Counted from the first letter of the stretch, positions 27,862-36,659 are shown. The stretch: DNA of 64,000 nt from Anaerotruncus sp. MC2020 (GCA_000701945.1 KL370840.1:372001-436000); one strand, 5' to 3'. Notes: a model not told the origin generated them from the sequence alone. Numbers and translations: made by a program.

Positions 27862-28951
27862 ACTTCACCCTGCTTTCGATAAGGATATCCTCGCCGAAGT
27901 GTCTGACCGCGACGGGTTCGAGCATGAAGCCATTGTCGGGCTTATCGGCTCCGAGTCCCGCAACAGGCGATTTAGCGCCGACTCCGCCGATTATCTTCGG
28001 TGCGATGTAGGTCTGCACCTTGTCAACTATACCCGATTCGAGCGCCGACCAGTTGAGCTCGCCGCCTCCCTCGAGGAGCACGCTGTCAATACCGAGAGAG
28101 GACAGCGTTTTCATCAGCTGCCGTAGGTCGGGACGTCCGTTTTTCCCACGCATCGAGAGTATCGTGCAGCCCATGTCGATATATGGCTGAGTCACAGCAA
28201 CATCGCTCTCGAGCGTCGCAATTATCGTCGGAACAGTCTTAGCGGTACACACGACATTGCTCGTCAGCGGCGTCCTGAGCGACGAATCGCATACAACTCT
28301 GATTGCATTTCTTCCGCCCTCGAGTCTGCACGTCAGCATCGGGTCGTCCTTGAGCACGGTGCCCACTCCGACCATGATAGCGGCGTGTCTGAGCCTGTCG
28401 CGCTGAACATTCAGACGCGCCTCCTCGCCGGTTATCCACTTCGATTCGCCCGTACGGCAGGCAATCTTTCCGTCCATAGACATAGCGTACTTCATCGTAA
28501 CGAAGGGAAGGTGCTTTGTTATGAACTTGAAGAAAATCTCGTTTATCGCGTCGCACTCATCCTTGAGGACGCCCTCTACGACCTCTATCCCGTTGTCGCG
28601 GAGTTCCTGCACACCCTTGCCCGCAACGAGCGGATTCGGGTCAGACGAGCCGACATAGACGCACTTGATACCATGCCCGATTATAGCCTCGGTGCAGGGT
28701 GGCTGCTTGCCGTGGTGACAGCATGGCTCGAGCGTGACGTACATCTCCGCGCCTGAGCAGTCAACTCCGCGCGCCTCGCAGTCCGCAAAAGCGGCACGCT
28801 CGGCGTGGAGGTCACCGTACTTTTTATGATATCCGCGACCGATGACCTCGCCGTCGCGCACGATGACCGCGCCGACCATAGGATTAGGACTGACAAAGCC
28901 CATACCGCGCTGAGCGAGCTCAATAGCCTCTCTCATAAAATCCTCATTCAT
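27842..28951 (-). CDS. ribD: Bifunctional riboflavin deaminase / reductase
   Basis: 369 residues from the ATG at 28951, chosen because GGAAGTG precedes it and the family N-terminus (MNEDFMREAIELA) begins there. The deaminase domain has zinc ligands in HAERAAF and PCCHHGKQPPC. The reductase domain starts near residue 145 (FVTMKYAMSMDGKIA) and includes LLEGGGELNWS. It catalyses steps two and three of riboflavin synthesis. First gene after the FMN riboswitch. Confidence 0.97.
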   Translation of the reverse strand: MNEDFMREAIELAQRGMGFVSPNPMVGAVIVRDGEVIGRGYHKKYGDLHAERAAFADCEARGVDCSGAEMYVTLEPCCHHGKQPPCTEAIIGHGIKCVYVGSSDPNPLVAGKGVQELRDNGIEVVEGVLKDECDAINEIFFKFITKHLPFVTMKYAMSMDGKIACRTGESKWITGEEARLNVQRDRLRHAAIMVGVGTVLKDDPMLTCRLEGGRNAIRVVCDSSLRTPLTSNVVCTAKTVPTIIATLESDVAVTQPYIDMGCTILSMRGKNGRPDLRQLMKTLSSLGIDSVLLEGGGELNWSALESGIVDKVQTYIAPKIIGGVGAKSPVAGLGADKPDNGFMLEPVAVRHFGEDILIESRVKYVHGNN

Positions 28952-28964
28952 ATGAATCACTTCC

Positions 28965-29011
28965 AAAAAAGCGCCCGCGAGGTACACCAAAGGAGTACGC
29001 TTCGGGGCGCT
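28965..29011 (-). terminator. Riboswitch-controlled terminator before ribD
   Basis: Minus-strand AGCGCCC (29005-29011) pairs with GGGCGCT (28970-28976), with an inner AGCGTAC...GTACCTCGC stem, followed by six T. It lies between the FMN aptamer and ribD and is the likely expression platform. Confidence 0.85.
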
Positions 29012-29031
29012 GATTATCACAGATTTCGTGA

Positions 29032-29172
29032 CATCTTCTCACATCCGGACTATTGCCGCAAAAATGCAGCACGTTCAATGAACGACCGTCGGCTTCGGAA
29101 TCGCACCGAATCAGCCAAAAAAGGCTCGCAGGCTATACTGCCGGTAGGGAATCACACCCTGCCCTGAAGATA
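29032..29172 (-). ncRNA. FMN riboswitch (RFN element)
   Basis: The minus strand reads TATCTTCAGGGCAGGGTG at its 5' end. The other conserved RFN blocks follow in order: ATTCCCTACCGGC, GCCTGCGAGCC, CCGACGGT and AGTCCGGATG, closing with AGAAGAT, which pairs with the 5' TATCTTC. One arm is extended (GTTCATTGAAC). FMN binding should favour the downstream terminator and shut off the whole rib operon. Confidence 0.96.
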
Positions 29173-29180
29173 ACAAAATA

Positions 29181-29209
29181 ATTATATCACACTAACAGAG
29201 CTTTGTCAA
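29181..29209 (-). promoter_or_regulatory. Promoter of the riboflavin operon
   Basis: Minus-strand TTGACA (29204-29209), 17 bases, TATAAT (29181-29186); transcription would start close to the aptamer. Confidence 0.85.
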
Positions 29210-29221
29210 TACGATAACTGT

Positions 29222-29665
29222 TCAATTTTTGCGGTTTTCGCCGAGGAGCTTGTGCAGTATACCGCAGAGCACCTCCCGCTCCTCCTGAGAGAGTCCGACC
29301 GTACACGCCATTTTTTGCGGTACAGCGAGGGCGCGCTCACGCAGAGCAAGACCTTCCTCGGTAGCAGAGACGTTGAGCACTCTTTCATCGGAGCTGTCAC
29401 GCCTTCGCTCGATGAGGCGCTTTGCCTCGAGCTTTTTGAGCAGAGGCGTCAGGGTGCCCGAGTCGAGATACAGGAGCCTGCCTATGTCGCGGACACTGAC
29501 CGTCCCGTGCTCCCACACGACGAGCATGGTGATGTACTGCGTGTATGTCAGCCCGAGCTCATCAAGGAAAGGCTTGTACCTGCCGACAATCTCCTTTGAC
29601 GCGGCATAAAGCGGGAAGCAGAGCTGATTGCACAGCTTCAGGCAGTCGTAATCCCTGTCAGACAT
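29222..29665 (-). CDS. MarR-family regulator, OhrR-like (thiol redox sensor)
   Basis: 147 residues. The N-terminal NQLCFPLYAASKEIV is the signature of OhrR peroxide sensors, with the reactive cysteine at C16 (C15 in Bacillus OhrR). The winged-helix domain follows (TVSVRDIGRLLYLDSGTLTPLLKKLEA). It overlaps the thioredoxin stop by 8 bases and is the third gene of a thioredoxin operon, so it probably represses that operon and releases on oxidation. No ohr gene is present in the window. Extra cysteines at 8 and 12 could take part in a disulfide. Confidence 0.88.
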   Translation of the reverse strand: MSDRDYDCLKLCNQLCFPLYAASKEIVGRYKPFLDELGLTYTQYITMLVVWEHGTVSVRDIGRLLYLDSGTLTPLLKKLEAKRLIERRRDSSDERVLNVSATEEGLALRERALAVPQKMACTVGLSQEEREVLCGILHKLLGENRKN

Positions 29666-29969
29666 TTTCAGCCTCGATAAGAGCCTTCATAGCGTTCTTT
29701 GAGCGGAATCCGACAGCAAGGTCGACGAGCTGACCCTTCCTGAAAAAGCCGACAGCGGGAATGCTCTGGATATTATACTTCACCGCAAGCTCCATGTTTT
29801 GGTCGACATCGCACGCATAGAACGGGATATCGGTGAATTCCTCAGAGAGCTCCTCAAGTATGGGAGCAAGCATCCTGCACGGACCGCACCAAGTGGCGTT
29901 GAAGTCCACGATTGCAAGCTCAGCGCTGTTTATAGCCTCTAAATCGTTGTTTTTAATTTCCTTAATCAT
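29658..29969 (-). CDS. trxA: Thioredoxin
   Basis: 103 residues with the active site WCGPCRML near residue 27 and the cis-proline region IQSIPAVGFF. It is a cytosolic disulfide reductant. It sits 3 bases after the reductase gene, so the two are partners. Confidence 0.95.
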   Translation of the reverse strand: MIKEIKNNDLEAINSAELAIVDFNATWCGPCRMLAPILEELSEEFTDIPFYACDVDQNMELAVKYNIQSIPAVGFFRKGQLVDLAVGFRSKNAMKALIEAENV

Positions 29970-29972
29970 GAT

Positions 29973-30839
29973 TCATACCTCTTTCTTTATTTCGTTCAGG
30001 TAGCCTATCGCCGAAAGTGCGGCGATATTCCCCTGACCTGCGGCTTTGATGTACTGATACGGCTTTCCTGCGACGTCTCCGCACGCGAAAAGTCCGCGGA
30101 TATTGGTCCTCATCTGCAAATCGACCTTAATGTGCGGACCGTCGGTCTCAACTCCCGAGATGAGCTTGTCGGGCATGACTGCGTCGCGCAGTACGAACAC
30201 GCACGCGATTTCATACTCTCCGCCGTCCGTTTTCAGAGCAGTAACGCTCCTATCACCGAGTATAGCAAGCGGCTTCTCGCGGACAACGCGTATATTCGGA
30301 CGCTCCTGCGGGAACACATCGTTCATCGGGATATAGAGCACGCTGTCGACTATCTCCGACAGGAACTCCGCCTCCTCAGCAGAATCCGCGCTGTAACCGA
30401 GCACAGCGACCGCCTTGCCCTTGTACAGGCGAGCGTCACAGGTCGCGCAGTAGCTCACTCCGCGCCCGAGGAGCCTGTCCTCGCCGTCGAGAGGCTTTGC
30501 CTGAACGATGCCCGTCGCAACGATAACAGCCGTCGCCTCGAGCATTTCCTCGCCGCACTGGAGCGCGAAATAGTCGCCCATAGTGTATACAGCACCGACC
30601 TGCTTGTCGGTTATCTCAACTCCGACATTGTCAAGGTGCGCTCTGAGGCGCTCGGCGAGCTCTGCCCCGCTTACAGCAGGCAGTCCCGTGTAATTGTCTA
30701 TCCTGTGCGCCTTGCTTATCTTCGCACTGAGTTCCCTGCTCCCGAGCAGGAGCACGTTTTTGTTGCGTATCTTGGCAGTTATCGCCGCTGATATGCCTGC
30801 GGGACCAGTTCCGATGACAGCAATATCGAACCTGTCCAT
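29973..30839 (-). CDS. Flavin thioredoxin reductase without NADPH motifs (FFTR-like)
   Basis: 288 residues. The FAD-binding motif GTGPAGISAA (residues 10-19) and the C-terminal FAD motif LFACGDVAGKPYQYIKAAGQG are present. The redox pair is C131/C134 in SYCATCDARLY. In the second nucleotide domain, where NADPH-dependent enzymes have GGGxSA and HRRxxxR, this protein has GYSADSAEEA (148-157) and a stretch without that arginine motif. This matches the ferredoxin- or otherwise NADPH-independent thioredoxin reductases described from clostridia. It should reduce the thioredoxin encoded next to it. Confidence 0.85.
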   Translation of the reverse strand: MDRFDIAVIGTGPAGISAAITAKIRNKNVLLLGSRELSAKISKAHRIDNYTGLPAVSGAELAERLRAHLDNVGVEITDKQVGAVYTMGDYFALQCGEEMLEATAVIVATGIVQAKPLDGEDRLLGRGVSYCATCDARLYKGKAVAVLGYSADSAEEAEFLSEIVDSVLYIPMNDVFPQERPNIRVVREKPLAILGDRSVTALKTDGGEYEIACVFVLRDAVMPDKLISGVETDGPHIKVDLQMRTNIRGLFACGDVAGKPYQYIKAAGQGNIAALSAIGYLNEIKKEV

Positions 30840-30887
30840 AGTATCGCCTCCTTATTCAATTGTATGCAACTTAATTTCACACTATCA

Positions 30888-30916
30888 ATATAACACAAAA
30901 AGCACGACCCTGTCAA
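30888..30916 (-). promoter_or_regulatory. Promoter of the thioredoxin operon, inside a terminator
   Basis: Minus-strand TTGACA (30911-30916), 17 bases, TTATAT (30888-30893). The -35 box is part of the 3' arm of the upstream terminator stem. Confidence 0.7.
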
Positions 30917-30965
30917 TAGCATTTGCGTGAATTTACATTTTATTCACATATGCACTGACAGGGTC
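30895..30965 (-). terminator. Large terminator-like hairpin after the HD-GYP gene
   Basis: GACCCTGTCA (minus strand, 30956-30965) pairs with TGACAGGGTC (30906-30915). An inner stem, GTGAAT with ATTCAC, forms in the 40-base loop. A five-T run follows near 30896. Confidence 0.7.
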
Positions 30966-30971
30966 CGCGGT

Positions 30972-33900
30972 TTATTCTTTCTTCGGAGCCTCCTCAGCAG
31001 ACTTCTGCTCCGCTTTTTCCTTTTCAGTCTGCTCCTTCTGCTGTTTCTTGTGGATATTGTCGATATCCTCAACGGTTCCGCCGCCGTCGTCGTCGGGAGC
31101 ACGGAACTGCCCCTTCTCCACAAGTCTGAGGAACGCGTCAACAACATCGCTCGTGAGCTGAGTGCCGCGCACCTCCTTCATAATTGAAACAGCCTTGTCG
31201 AAGTTCATGCGCTTGCGGTACGGTCGGTCGGAGTACATCGCATCGAACGTATCCGCGACTGCGATTATCTGAGCCACACGCGGTATCTCGTCGCCCTTCA
31301 GCCCTTTGGGATAGCCCTTTCCGTCGGGACGCTCATGGTGCGCACCCGCACCGATAGACAGCTCGGGCATGATGCTGATGTTCTTGAGCGTATTGAAACC
31401 GAGTGCGGAATGAGACTTGATGATATTGAACTCGGTATCCGTCAGCTTGCCGGGCTTGTTGAGCACCTCAGGCGGCACGCCGACCTTTCCGATATCGTGC
31501 AGGAGCGCGATATTGCGGTATTTCTCGACCGTCTCGTCGTCGTAACCGAGCTCCTTTGCGAGTATCGCCGTATACTCCGCAACACGCGTGGAGTGACCGT
31601 TCGTGTATTTGTCCTTCATATCTATGACCTTCGCGAACGCCTCAACTATCTCACGGATGAGGAGCTTCTGCTCCTGCTCCTTCTTCTTGAACTTGGCAAT
31701 CCTGCGGCGAATCACAATTGCCACGATACCCGCTATCAGAGCCAGTATCAGCAGTGCGCAGAGCACTCTGAACCATATCATCTCATAGACAGCCTTCTGC
31801 TTCTCTATGCTGACCTCGAGCTTCTTGTGACCGTTGCACTGCGGGTCTTTTATGCTGATATTGAAGTTATACCTGCCGCCCCTCAGGTTAGTATAGTCGA
31901 CCTGCGCGAGCTCGCTTCGCTTGACGGTAGTCTTGATATTCTCGAAGCCGTCAAGGTGGTATGTGACCTGCGGGTTTATCAGCGAATAGTTATACACGAA
32001 GCTGTATATCGTCAGCTTCCTGACACCCGAGCCTATCTTGTAATTGCCGTTCTTGTCGGGATAAATGCGCTTGCCGTCAGCCTCAATAAAAGGCACGGAT
32101 ATCTTTATGTCCTCGACGTTATCGAACGGCGTCTCGATATTGACCTTTGCAATACCCGTTGTACCCGCGATATAGAGCTCACCGTTGGAGGTCAGCTCGC
32201 TGTAGGAGTTGGAAGTCGTAATGCACGGCAAACCGTTGTCCTTACCGTAAAAAACTGGGTCGATATCCTCATTTGCGAGCAGTTCATCGACGGGAACGAC
32301 GTAAATGCCGTTACTGCTGAGTATCCACATCTCGCCTGATGTGCTCTCATAGAGGTCGAAGTTGTTCGGATACGGGAAGTTCTTTATAGTAGTGACCTTA
32401 TAATCTGAGTCCATGTAAGCAATGGAGTTACTTGTGACTATCCAGTAAATGTCCCTGTTGATATCGCGCTTTATGCGCATAACAACATCGGAATGCAGAC
32501 CCTCGTCTGTGCCGATATGGAGGGTATCCGTCCTGCGGACAACATATATTCCGTCGCCGTCAGTGCCCGCGATGACGTCTCCGCTCGTGGACTCAACAAC
32601 GGTCAGTATCTCAGTGTTGCTGATGCCCGAGCTCTCGCCGAAAGTCTCGACGATATCGTCGCCGTCAATAAGGACGACACCGCCTGTACACGCGGCAAGG
32701 ATACGTCCGTCCGCGCACTCACAGACCGTCCTCATACGCTCGGAGGGCATACCGTCTACCTTTCGGAACTTTGTGACCTTGCCGTTATCATAGCGGATCA
32801 GTCCCTGCTCGCCGAAGGTCGAGAACCATATCCTGTTCTTGCTGTCGCGGATTATCGAGCGTATCTTACAGCCGCTGAGCATCTTGATGAGGTCGGTATC
32901 ATCGAATTTCGAGCCTGTGACCGACTCGGAGCTCGTTATAGGCATACTCGGGACAGTCGTGCCGTTTCTCAGTACGATAAGACCGTCGTTCTTGGTACCT
33001 ATCAGGAGCATATCCTTATAGCGGCAGGTCGAGTATACGACCTGCGGTTCGAGGTCATACTTGTCGAAGATGTCGGTGAACTGATTGGGAACAATCTTCA
33101 TAACGCCCTGCTGAGACGATACGAACCACAGATTACCCTGATAATCCATCATCAGGCTCTCTACTGAGGTCGAGAGCGGAAGGTCCTCAAGCTGTATAAA
33201 TTCGTTGTTTCTGATAACGCCTATGCCCTTGTCCGTGCAGACCCACAGCGAATCCTTGATGAATTCTATCGAGTTTATGTATTCGAGCGGCGATACTCTA
33301 TAGGGCGAGACGTTATAGAAGCCGTCACTCAGCGTGCCGTGATATATCTCCGACTCCTTGGTCGCAACGTATATCATTCCCTCATTCACAGGGTCGGGAA
33401 GAATGGAATGTATACTTCCTACGCCAAGTCGACTCGCGTTGTAGAAGTTCGTGAGACAGCCGTCCTTCAGCGTAAATACGCCGTCATTCATCGTAACACC
33501 GTAGACGAGACCGTCAGCGCCCGTCTTAAGCATACGGATATACTCTTCGTTTATCTGCGGCTCGTCAATGCATCGGAGCTCCATGTCCTTGTTCACGCAG
33601 GCAAGTCCGTGAGTAGTCGCAAGGTAGATATTTCCGTCGCTGTCCTCGGTTATAGAGCGGATAGACAGCGATTTCAATCCGTCCGACTTGTTGTACATAC
33701 GGACATTGTCCTTTTCGATGACAGCAACGCCGCTGTCATTCGTGCCGACCCACAGACGATTCTGCGAGTCCGCATACAGGCTGACAACGCTCGCTATGCC
33801 CGTAGTCGAGTCGATGCGGACAAAGGAATTGCCGTCATAGCGTATGAGTCCGCTGTAGCTGCCTATCCAGATAAAGCCCTCGGCAGTTTCCGCGATAGCG

Positions 33901-34130
33901 TTCGCCTCGGAGGTAGGCAGTCCATTCGTGTTGTCATACAGCACAGCGGAGTAGCCGTCGGTCTTGCTCGTCGGGTCGACGGACGGCTCATCGGGCAGCT
34001 CTACAAGCTCATCAGCATATGTATAATTCGGAGAGAAATTTACCGAACTATAAAGTAACGTAATAGTTGTAAATACCGTCAGAATAACGGCAAGCATTTT
34101 TTGATAATTTTTCGCATTTTTTATATCCAT
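30972..34130 (-). CDS. Beta-propeller / Y_Y_Y sensor with HD-GYP output
   Basis: 1052 residues. An N-terminal membrane segment is followed by about twelve propeller blades of the Reg_prop type (repeats such as SRIWFSTFGEQGLIRYDNG and NRLWVGTNDSGVAVI), then a Y_Y_Y-like beta domain (about 700-775), a second helix (about 780-805), and a cytosolic HD-GYP domain. The metal motif is HDIGKVG (H878-D879); the signature HHERPDGKGYP lies near residue 930. HD-GYP domains hydrolyse cyclic di-GMP. The layout resembles hybrid two-component sugar sensors with the kinase replaced by HD-GYP. The tail is low-complexity and charged. Confidence 0.9.
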   Translation of the reverse strand: MDIKNAKNYQKMLAVILTVFTTITLLYSSVNFSPNYTYADELVELPDEPSVDPTSKTDGYSAVLYDNTNGLPTSEANAIAETAEGFIWIGSYSGLIRYDGNSFVRIDSTTGIASVVSLYADSQNRLWVGTNDSGVAVIEKDNVRMYNKSDGLKSLSIRSITEDSDGNIYLATTHGLACVNKDMELRCIDEPQINEEYIRMLKTGADGLVYGVTMNDGVFTLKDGCLTNFYNASRLGVGSIHSILPDPVNEGMIYVATKESEIYHGTLSDGFYNVSPYRVSPLEYINSIEFIKDSLWVCTDKGIGVIRNNEFIQLEDLPLSTSVESLMMDYQGNLWFVSSQQGVMKIVPNQFTDIFDKYDLEPQVVYSTCRYKDMLLIGTKNDGLIVLRNGTTVPSMPITSSESVTGSKFDDTDLIKMLSGCKIRSIIRDSKNRIWFSTFGEQGLIRYDNGKVTKFRKVDGMPSERMRTVCECADGRILAACTGGVVLIDGDDIVETFGESSGISNTEILTVVESTSGDVIAGTDGDGIYVVRRTDTLHIGTDEGLHSDVVMRIKRDINRDIYWIVTSNSIAYMDSDYKVTTIKNFPYPNNFDLYESTSGEMWILSSNGIYVVPVDELLANEDIDPVFYGKDNGLPCITTSNSYSELTSNGELYIAGTTGIAKVNIETPFDNVEDIKISVPFIEADGKRIYPDKNGNYKIGSGVRKLTIYSFVYNYSLINPQVTYHLDGFENIKTTVKRSELAQVDYTNLRGGRYNFNISIKDPQCNGHKKLEVSIEKQKAVYEMIWFRVLCALLILALIAGIVAIVIRRRIAKFKKKEQEQKLLIREIVEAFAKVIDMKDKYTNGHSTRVAEYTAILAKELGYDDETVEKYRNIALLHDIGKVGVPPEVLNKPGKLTDTEFNIIKSHSALGFNTLKNISIMPELSIGAGAHHERPDGKGYPKGLKGDEIPRVAQIIAVADTFDAMYSDRPYRKRMNFDKAVSIMKEVRGTQLTSDVVDAFLRLVEKGQFRAPDDDGGGTVEDIDNIHKKQQKEQTEKEKAEQKSAEEAPKKE

Positions 34131-34312
34131 AACAGCTCCTTGAGAATAAAATCTCCAAAAAGATAAGTCATTATCAACAATTTAATTATAGCACAAAATT
34201 TTGAATATATCTATAACGAACAAGAAAAAAACAAAATTTGTCAAATCTGCACTATAACCCTGTGCCTACTTTGTTTGTAACATCAAAATATAGCCTCTTT
34301 GAGAAAATTATA

Positions 34313-34341
34313 TTGACAAAAAAGCCGCGAAATGTCATAAT
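34313..34341 (+). promoter_or_regulatory. Promoter of the degenerate GGDEF-like gene
   Basis: TTGACA (34313-34318), 17 bases, CATAAT (34336-34341). The rest of the 245-bp divergent region is A+T rich; a minus-strand TATAAT near 34187-34192 may serve the HD-GYP gene. Confidence 0.75.
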
Positions 34342-34376
34342 TAAATAAGCTAAACAGCTAATAAAGGAGAAAAATT

Positions 34377-35108
34377 ATGGGAAAAAGAATAATTCTGCTT
34401 GATAATCCGAACGGAGAAATCGGAAAGATATTCAGCTCGTCATGCAGCTGCGATATCACAATAACTCAGGGCAAAAACATCCCCGAAGACGCGTGCTGCA
34501 CGATAGTCTCCGAGGAATTCGCGGGCGCTGACCTCGGCGAGCTCGTCACGGAGCTCCAGTGCAGCGAGATACCCGTATGTATAGCCTCTTTCAACACCTC
34601 CGTCGAGGCGCAGGAGCAGTTTGCCGACACAGGTGCGGACGACGTTTTCATTCTCCCTATGTCGGGCAGATTGATAGAAAAGCGCCTCTCACGGCTCTGC
34701 GGAAGCGTCGAAACTTCGGACTTTTCATTCATCGACGACATGACCGTCGACAAGCTCGGACAAGGCTCATTCAAGGTTGAAGAATCCGATTTCAAGAAGC
34801 TCTATGAGTTCGTTTCACGCCTTCTTGAGAGGCTCGAAAAGGAGGCTCACCTCGTGATTTTCTCCTTCTCAAGCCGTTTCGGCAGCAAGGTCGAGCCCGA
34901 GATAGTCAGCGATTTCACCGCAGTCGTACAGCGCTGTCTGCGAAAGGGCGATATCAGCTGTAAGAGCGGACACAAGCTGTATGTCATTCTGCTTGGCGCG
35001 GACAGAAGCGGCTCTGAGCTCGTAGCCAAGCGCCTTATCGAGACTTTTTGGAACATCAGCGACGACGACGCCTACGACATAAACTACGAAATAAAGCCGA
35101 TAAACTGA
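34377..35108 (+). CDS. Receiver-like plus degenerate GGDEF-like protein
   Basis: 243 residues, tentative. Residues 1-105 have an alternating beta-alpha pattern like a receiver domain (MGKRIILLDNP...CIASFNT...DDVFILPMS) but lack the acidic phosphorylation site. Residues 130-240 follow the strand-helix pattern of GGDEF domains (VIFSFSSRF...VVQRCLRKGDISCKSGHKLYVILLGAD...SELVAKRLIETFW), but the GGDEF loop itself is absent. An enzymatically inactive cyclic-di-GMP-type sensor is one reading. It is divergent to an HD-GYP gene, which supports a signalling role. It has its own terminator. Confidence 0.6.
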   Translation: MGKRIILLDNPNGEIGKIFSSSCSCDITITQGKNIPEDACCTIVSEEFAGADLGELVTELQCSEIPVCIASFNTSVEAQEQFADTGADDVFILPMSGRLIEKRLSRLCGSVETSDFSFIDDMTVDKLGQGSFKVEESDFKKLYEFVSRLLERLEKEAHLVIFSFSSRFGSKVEPEIVSDFTAVVQRCLRKGDISCKSGHKLYVILLGADRSGSELVAKRLIETFWNISDDDAYDINYEIKPIN

Positions 35109-35115
35109 TAAAAAC

Positions 35116-35139
35116 AAGGGGAGCAAACGCTCCCCTTTT
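35116..35139. terminator. Terminator between convergent genes
   Basis: AAGGGGAGC, loop AAAC, GCTCCCCTT, followed by T. Confidence 0.85.
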
Positions 35140-35140
35140 C

Positions 35141-36139
35141 TTATTTCTCTTTCTTTTTTCCGACTGCGCGCCCCACAATGATAACAGGTGCGCTCAGTGC
35201 AAGAACAGCGAGCAGTATGCCTCCGATGACCGCAATATAACCTTCGCTCGTAATATACGGCTCACCGTATTCCTCGGTCGTGTAGGTGAAGCCCGTCTCG
35301 CGGAATGCCTTGTCGACCTCGTCAGCAATGAGCTGATGTCCGATATAATTCGGGTGAATGTCAAAGTCCTTGATATTGGTCACGATATCCGCCTGGCCCG
35401 CAAACGCCGATGCTACGTCGACTACGGTGTACCTGTCCGCAGACTGCTCCCTCACTATATCATTGAAGCGTCCTATCATTCCCGCCGAAAACTCGGCTAC
35501 CTTCGGTATGTTGGAGTAGTATTCGAGCGGGTCGTAAAGCGTCTGTATGTAGAGCTTGGCGTCAGTGCGGGAGCTCAGCGCCTCCGCTATCTGAGGGAGG
35601 TTCGTCTCGAAGCCCGCAAGCGCCTCGTCAGCCTCCGCATTCATGGACGTCAGAGCGTCCGCAGCTCCGAAAATGTCGATCTTCTTGTAGTTGAAATTGC
35701 CGCTGTCGGGCGAGTAGCCGAGCCTGTTGAAAACGTCGAAGATAAGCCCCAGCAGGTCGTTTCCGCCGATGGACACGACAACCGCGTCGCAGTCGGCGAG
35801 GTCATTGTCGAGCTCTCCGCTGCTGATAAGCCTCAGAAGGTCTGTCGAAGTAGCTCCCGAAACCGACTTGTTCACCATTGTGTGTCCGCACTCGTCAGCA
35901 AGCTCTTTTTTGTACTTATCAGCGAGAATATTCGCATATGAGCGGCAGCTGTACAGGTCGTCCCTTGAGTAGCCGTCAAGCCCGTAGCCTGCGGATATCG
36001 AGTCCCCGAGGAAAAGCATCTTCGGCGGGACTTCGGTCTCATGTGTGACCGTATGAAGGTCTCGGGCGGTCAGACTGCACGCCGTCAGCGTCAGCGCTGA
36101 TATCACCGCGCAAGCCGCTGTTATTATACGTTTCAGCAT
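35141..36139 (-). CDS. Membrane-anchored SGNH/GDSL hydrolase
   Basis: 332 residues from the ATG at 36139 (AGGGGAG upstream). The signal ends in a lipobox (ALTLTAC). The SGNH blocks are clear: FLGDSISAGYG (Ser nucleophile), NKSVSGATSTDL, SIGGNDLL and DFDIHPNYIGH (Asp-His). A C-terminal membrane helix (VIGGILLAVLALSAPVIIVG) and basic tail follow. It is an extracytoplasmic esterase or lipase with unknown substrate, possibly acting on acetylated polysaccharide. Double anchoring, lipid at one end and helix at the other, is unusual. Confidence 0.88.
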   Translation of the reverse strand: MLKRIITAACAVISALTLTACSLTARDLHTVTHETEVPPKMLFLGDSISAGYGLDGYSRDDLYSCRSYANILADKYKKELADECGHTMVNKSVSGATSTDLLRLISSGELDNDLADCDAVVVSIGGNDLLGLIFDVFNRLGYSPDSGNFNYKKIDIFGAADALTSMNAEADEALAGFETNLPQIAEALSSRTDAKLYIQTLYDPLEYYSNIPKVAEFSAGMIGRFNDIVREQSADRYTVVDVASAFAGQADIVTNIKDFDIHPNYIGHQLIADEVDKAFRETGFTYTTEEYGEPYITSEGYIAVIGGILLAVLALSAPVIIVGRAVGKKKEK

Positions 36140-36162
36140 CGTTTTCTCCCCTATAGCCAAGA

Positions 36163-36188
36163 AGCTGAACAGGCGGTGCTGTTCAGCT
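36163..36188 (-). terminator. Hairpin between smpB and the SGNH gene
   Basis: A 10-bp perfect stem, AGCTGAACAG with its complement, loop of 6. There is no T run, so it may be a processing or weak termination site. Confidence 0.5.
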
Positions 36189-36194
36189 CTGATG

Positions 36195-36659
36195 TCATTG
36201 ATTGCGTATCTTGATGTTCCTGTCTATCTCGCGTTTCGCGTCACGCTTTGCAGCGTCAGCACGCTTGTCGTAGAGCTTCTTGCCCTTGCACAGCCCGACC
36301 TGCATCTTTACACGTGAGTCCTTGAAGTATATGCTCAGCGGTATCAGCGACAGTCCGTCCTGCTTGACCGTGCCGTAGAGCTTGTTTATCTCGCGCTTGT
36401 GCATCAGCAGCTTGCGGACTCTCATAGGGTCGCGGTTGAAGATGTTGCCCTTCTCATACGGCGAGATGTGCATACCGCGCACAAACAGCTCTCCCTTATC
36501 TATCGAGCACCATGCGTCCTTTAGGTTGACGCTCCCCTGCCGTATCGACTTGACCTCAGTCCCGACGAGCTCCATGCCCGCCTCATATGTCTCGAGAACG
36601 AAGTATTCGTGACGCGCCTGACGATTCTCCGCTATTGTTTTTATTCCCTTTGAACGCAT
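36195..36659 (-). CDS. smpB: SsrA-binding protein SmpB
   Basis: 154 residues from the ATG at 36659, preceded by AGGAGATG. It binds tmRNA for rescue of stalled ribosomes. Family features: [41 protein letters not shown] and the basic C-terminal tail ([19 protein letters not shown]). No tmRNA gene is in the window. Confidence 0.97.
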   Translation of the reverse strand: MRSKGIKTIAENRQARHEYFVLETYEAGMELVGTEVKSIRQGSVNLKDAWCSIDKGELFVRGMHISPYEKGNIFNRDPMRVRKLLMHKREINKLYGTVKQDGLSLIPLSIYFKDSRVKMQVGLCKGKKLYDKRADAAKRDAKREIDRNIKIRNQ

